In this document: piece by piece, positions 59,770 to 64,000 of the stretch
Layout of the letters: each line of letters starts with the position of its first letter
Numbering within the stretch: position 1 is the stretch's first letter
Source of the DNA: Congeria kusceri
Taxonomy: Eukaryota; Mollusca; Bivalvia; Myida; Dreissenidae
Length of the DNA stretch: 64,000 nt
Direction of reading: 5' to 3'
Assembly: GCA_027627225.1 (NCBI GenBank)
Contig: JAPFQT010000083.1
Coordinates: 124,001-188,000 of the forward strand
Notes under the pieces: generated by a model
Seen by the model: only the letters and a program-made list of their open reading frames with translations
The model's database searches: none
Told to the model about the DNA's origin: nothing
Made by a program: the position numbers and the translations under genes

Positions 59770-60624
59770 TTGCCTACCATCACCAAATTTAAGCTGAAGA
59801 GAAGACAGTATGATAGAAGTTTACTAGAAAAGGCTTACCATGATGTCAGAGAGAAGGAGATGTCAGTCTACAAAGCTGCATGGGTGTATGTTATACCAGA
59901 GAGTACCCTGAGAGACAGGACGCTAGGAAATCAACCAGTTGGGCCTGATTACTTGTATGCTGGCTCAGGACCTGTACTAAACAAGGAGGAGGAGGCCCAG
60001 CTGGTGAGTCACATTGATTATATGAGCAAGATCGGGTACGGCTATTCAAGGCGTGAGTTCCTGAGACTGGCCACTGACTTTGCCGTAAGCCTTGCCAAGA
60101 AGAAACCAACTGACCCTGAATTTGCTCCTTCATGGTACAATGGGTTTAAAAGCCGCAATCCAAGTATCACCTTGGCCAAGCCCCAGAAACTGTCAATGGT
60201 AACGGCCAAATGCACATCAGCTGAAGTGATTGACTCATATTTTTCCGAGCTGAAGAAAGTCCTTGAGGCCAACAACATCAGTGGTAAGCCTCAAAATATA
60301 TGGAACATTGACGAAACTGGCTTGATGATGGAGCACAACCCTGGAAAGGTGGTTTGCATGAAAGGGCAGTCAGTCAACTCGGTAACTTCAGCCAGAGGAA
60401 AAAATGTCACCATCATTGCTGGTGGCAGTGCTGCAGGAGTGAGATTACCACCATTCTACATTTTCCCTGGTCAACGTTGGAGAGACGACCTCCTTGATGG
60501 TTCCTGTCCGGGGTCAGCTGGAACGGTAACCGAATCAGGCTGGTCTAACTCGGACGTCTTCCTCCACTACCTGCAACATCATTTTAAGCAGCATGTGCCA
60601 TGTAACGGTCCGGAACCTAGTTAA
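59770..60624 (+). CDS. Tigger/Pogo-type transposase exon, 3'-truncated, copy 2
   Basis: Same 284-codon frame, splice acceptor and truncation as 46999-47853. Amino-acid changes are K30E and R145T. D181 is retained, and the sequence stops before the second catalytic Asp. It is duplicated with its surroundings, so this is passive copying and not a new transposition. Confidence 0.87.
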   Translation: MPTITKFKLKRRQYDRSLLEKAYHDVREKEMSVYKAAWVYVIPESTLRDRTLGNQPVGPDYLYAGSGPVLNKEEEAQLVSHIDYMSKIGYGYSRREFLRLATDFAVSLAKKKPTDPEFAPSWYNGFKSRNPSITLAKPQKLSMVTAKCTSAEVIDSYFSELKKVLEANNISGKPQNIWNIDETGLMMEHNPGKVVCMKGQSVNSVTSARGKNVTIIAGGSAAGVRLPPFYIFPGQRWRDDLLDGSCPGSAGTVTESGWSNSDVFLHYLQHHFKQHVPCNGPEPS

Positions 60625-61115
60625 TGACAAAGGTATATTCCAAGTTTCAAGTGAATAGCTTTTGTAGTATTAAAGTTTTAAAACATTAAATTTAACTAGA
60701 AAGTCTGTGAAAAGGGACGTATCTCTGTCAAATACAAAACAGTTATGGGGAATTTTGCCCTTGATACTGGGGTAAATGACAAAGGTTAGTTCCAAGTTTT
60801 AAGTGAACAACTTTTGCAGTTTTAAAGTTACAAAACTGTTGAATATAAACTTTAACCTGAACATCTAAGTTACCAAAGGGACATATCTGTCAAAATACAC
60901 GACAGAGTTATGGGAGATATTGCCCCTGACACAGGAGTTGATGACAAAGGTTAGTTCCAAGTGTCAAGTGAATAACGTTGAAGTTGCAAAACTTTTGAAT
61001 ACAAACTTTAACCAGAAACATCTGTCGAAAAGGGGCATAACTCTGAAAATACAAAAGAGTTGTACGGAATGATGCCATTGATTCTCTAGTTGATGACAAA
61101 GGTAAGTTACAAGTT
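60622..61115 (+). repeat. ~155-bp tandem repeats, copy 2
   Basis: Four copies starting near 60622, 60773, 60939 and 61091. A 2-bp deletion near 60,883 relative to copy 1. Confidence 0.8.
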
Positions 61116-63750
61116 TCCAGTGATTAAGTTAAGCAGTTTTGATTTTACATGACTTTAGAATAAAAACTGTAACCAAATTCAGATGTGAACGCCGATGCCA
61201 GGGATAGAAGAAAAGCTCATATGTTCTTTGATTAGTAGAGCTACAATTGCTGTCTTTATTCTGATAATAGTCAAAATAGTCGATGGCATATGGACAACAG
61301 TCACTGACGCCGAATTACACCAGAGGTCTCCTATAGCGAGAGCTCACCGAAATTTACCTTTAAGTAATCTTGATTTACAGTACAACTGTTTCCCAGTGAT
61401 GTAAAGAACATTCATTTTAATTTTTAATACAATTAAAATGTAATAACATCTTACAAAAAATGTTGCCAAAAAAAATCAACAAATTTCTTTAACTGCACAT
61501 GCATGCACTTGACAACTTCAGCCTTTCATAAAATACTCGAGCTTTATATAGACACCATGTTGAATCAACAGTTTACTGCAAAGTGGATGAAGGAGAAATA
61601 AATGCAAATTCATATACCATGAGGTAATAATAGATCTATTCTGCTTTGTATGTGTTAGAAAAGACATGAATATATAGTGAAATTTTCAGCAAATTAGTAA
61701 TAACAGAATAAGCATGTGACTTTCGAACAACAGCACATTAAATTTCACAGATCGTCTACTTTCAGTTTATAAAGCTGTGATTTTTTAAGACAAATCTCCA
61801 ATATTATTCTGGCCCCAACAAACACGGTAAAATACATTGATAATAAGTTGTTTCATTAAATTTGGCAAGGATTCTGTAATACTCAGCATCAGCATCATTT
61901 TCTGACTTCAGATGTCTTCACAAAATTTTTTTTATACAGAATATTAATCAAGGCATCTGCAAACAAGAACTACTTTATGCTCCATTTAATTATTGTCATC
62001 CTGAACTGTATTATTCTGGTTTAATTACACTTTCAATGAAAATTGCATTGCTAAAAATATCCACATCCACATTTTTTTTTTCTTCACAACACGAAAAGCA
62101 TGTTTATTCATTCTGTTACAAGTGCATATTGCACTGGTACGCTAAAGATCAGAAAATAAACTAAATATTGCTCAAAATATTGCAATGCTCAAAATAAGGC
62201 AAATATTCTTCCCATTATTTAAATGTAAATATTTGAAAATTATTAATAATATGAAAGAGCATCAAACTGAAATTACATGCTCTAAATTGCAAGAAAGTTT
62301 TTGGAACACATACATGAATATTATCGTGCAATTAGCTTTTACTTCAAGATGCAAAGATACGAAATTTCTATAAATGTTGAAATGATATAGAAAGCAACAG
62401 GCTCTATAGCAGGGTAATAATTATAGTAGTGAAAAGTGGTACTGGCAATAAAACATCGTATACATTTTGAAGAGTACTCTCCTACAACTGACCATAGGCA
62501 ATACAAACTGGGACTTTTAATTCATTTGATACATTTTGTACATTTCCTGACCAGAAATTTTAAATATACAGTGTTTATCATATTCTAATAGTTTGTTTAT
62601 TATCACATAGCAGTTTATGTAGAAGTTGTATCACTTTCAAATGTTTTTCTGATAATTCCAAAGTACACAGCAGACTATCCCAGTATCCACTTAGGACTAG
62701 TTATAGGGACAACATTCTTGGACCTCCCTTCAAAGTTCCACCGACATTTATCCAACTACTGCAGTGTAGCGTAAGATGACCAAGGGAGACAACTTTCATA
62801 AAAAGTGCACCTCCCAGGTCCCTTAGCTGAAAATGGGAGAAATATTGCATGCTAACAGAGGCAGAGTGTATGCTAATATTTCTTGTAATATTGTGAGATT
62901 TGTCTTAACTCTTCAAATATTTTTTGTTTCAATACATTACTAACTTTTATTTTGATTAATTCAATTCTACCAACGTTTGTTTTATGTATTTTCTCAACTG
63001 TTTGTTTTAATATGAAATTGATCTGGAATATGTAAATTTGTATCAACAAACACATTAATATTTTATTTTGAGGTCAGAAGTAGCATAAGTACATTTCGTT
63101 TTTAATTCTGCTCAAATTTCAAACATTGATAAATGCATTTAATTTCACATACAATTAATTATTACTCAACAATTACTCAAATCCATTTTAATGTCAGCAA
63201 ATATTGCTAAATATTGCTTTGATACAAGTTACTTACTGAATATTTTCTGAAAAATATCTCACTGGCATAATATAAAAATGCACATGATACTCATGAAGAA
63301 CGTTTGTGACAGTAAAAGTCTAGTATTTCTCAACAAAAGAGAATGGAAGAAAAAAGTCTAGATCAAGATTTACGACTAGAAAAATTGCTAACCCTAACCC
63401 TGAATATTTGCTGAAATTAATAGTGTATTTATTAAAATCAATATCGTTAAAATGAAGAAGTAAACATGCTTTTACGAGCTACCTTTTGTAAAGCAAGATT
63501 TGCGAGTCACATGTAGTACTGAACAAAATGTGTATGATATTTACAAGAATGTTCGTGTACAACAACAATGCCACACTGCATATCACTAATTGTACTCGCT
63601 GTTTGTTTTGCTCGATGTTTTAAGGACCAATATAGGACTGGAAGTGTGCCTTTACAATGTTTTCTTGTAAACTAGAAGTAGATGATCTGTGAAACTGTTA
63701 TTCAACATTGTCGGAAGGTAGCATATTCATTCTACATTTACTAAATTGGT
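61116..63750. other. No gene recognised (copy of 48346-50981)
   Basis: AT-rich and near-identical to the first copy; no gene or clear repeat found. Confidence 0.55.
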
Positions 63751-63754
63751 GTAA

Positions 63755-64000
63755 GACATCTTCCATTTAAGAACGTAAAAGTTCCGTCAAATTTCCGTCA
63801 AATTTTATAAAACGTGATTTTTTTTATTAAATTTGCTCCCCTGAGAAAAAAAAAATTATGTTAATATAATACAACAGTAGAATCAAGAAAAATCAAAATA
63901 GCCGATGTTATTTTACACTCATGTGAAAAAATTAATAAAAAATTGATAAAAATTCATCGTCTTTTTGACGGACTGAACTCCCAGCTTCTTCACCAGTTCG
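63755..64000. mobile_element. 1.4 kb TIR element, copy 2, cut by window end
   Basis: GTAA at 63751-63754 then the same TIR start. Only the first 246 bp are in the window. Confidence 0.75.

Larger units (their letters stand above)
55604..64000. repeat. 12.6 kb tandem duplication, copy 2 (cut by window end)
   Basis: Nearly identical to 43002-51231 apart from the listed indels, scattered substitutions and a dense cluster of changes at 55,759-55,836. It starts abruptly after an unrelated 253-bp stretch. Confidence 0.85.

Overview
The window is eukaryotic and looks like a repeat-rich animal genome, most likely a bivalve or other mollusc. It is AT-rich and has no bacterial-style gene packing. It holds CA/CATA microsatellites, GT-AG splice-like boundaries, Ty3/Gypsy, Tigger/Pogo and non-LTR retrotransposon remnants, MITEs, and repeat families of a kind I associate with bivalve genomes. 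The phylum is an inference; no host gene confirms it. I see no intact single-copy host gene.

Region 1 (1-43,306) is a head-to-tail array of a ~5.2 kb unit that already runs at base 1. Boundaries are at 5,207, 10,413, 15,595, 20,789, 25,900 and 42,965, giving lengths of 5,206, 5,206, 5,182, 5,194 and 5,111 bp. Copies are nearly identical and appear noncoding. Each carries a TATA-like box, a CA/CATA microsatellite, a short hairpin and, at its 3' end, an ~83-bp minisatellite full of GACGTC palindromes. Shared variants split the units into two groups (units 1-2, and 3 onward).

Region 2 (27,933-39,793) is an 11.86 kb block of unrelated DNA splitting unit 6 exactly inside its CA microsatellite. 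It carries more than 20 copies of a CACTGAGGACA-type motif, found at both ends and in internal clusters. It also holds a 450-bp Tc1/mariner-type MITE, a three-copy ~355-bp repeat, a ~1 kb tandem duplication with 21-22-bp ACGTGCG arrays, and minus-strand remnants of a spliced gene. The gene remnants are an acidic exon, present twice, followed in phase by an exon encoding an RPWT...GK..C...R.W..IK module. I read the block as a large decayed mobile element or captured segment; it is the most novel part of the window.

Region 3 (43,002-64,000) is a second, larger tandem duplication with a period of 12,602 bp, starting at 43,002 and 55,604 and running past the window end. Each copy starts inside the 5.2 kb unit. 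It then holds a truncated Gypsy integrase, a diverged repeat array with cloverleaf-capable tRNA-like modules, a truncated Tigger/Pogo transposase exon, ~155-bp tandem repeats, and a 1.4 kb non-autonomous TIR element with a GTAA target duplication. Between the copies lie three shuffled non-LTR retrotransposon fragments. The two integrase copies carry different microhomology-flanked deletions.

No genes here visibly act together. The window is best read as stacked layers of tandem amplification and transposon insertion.
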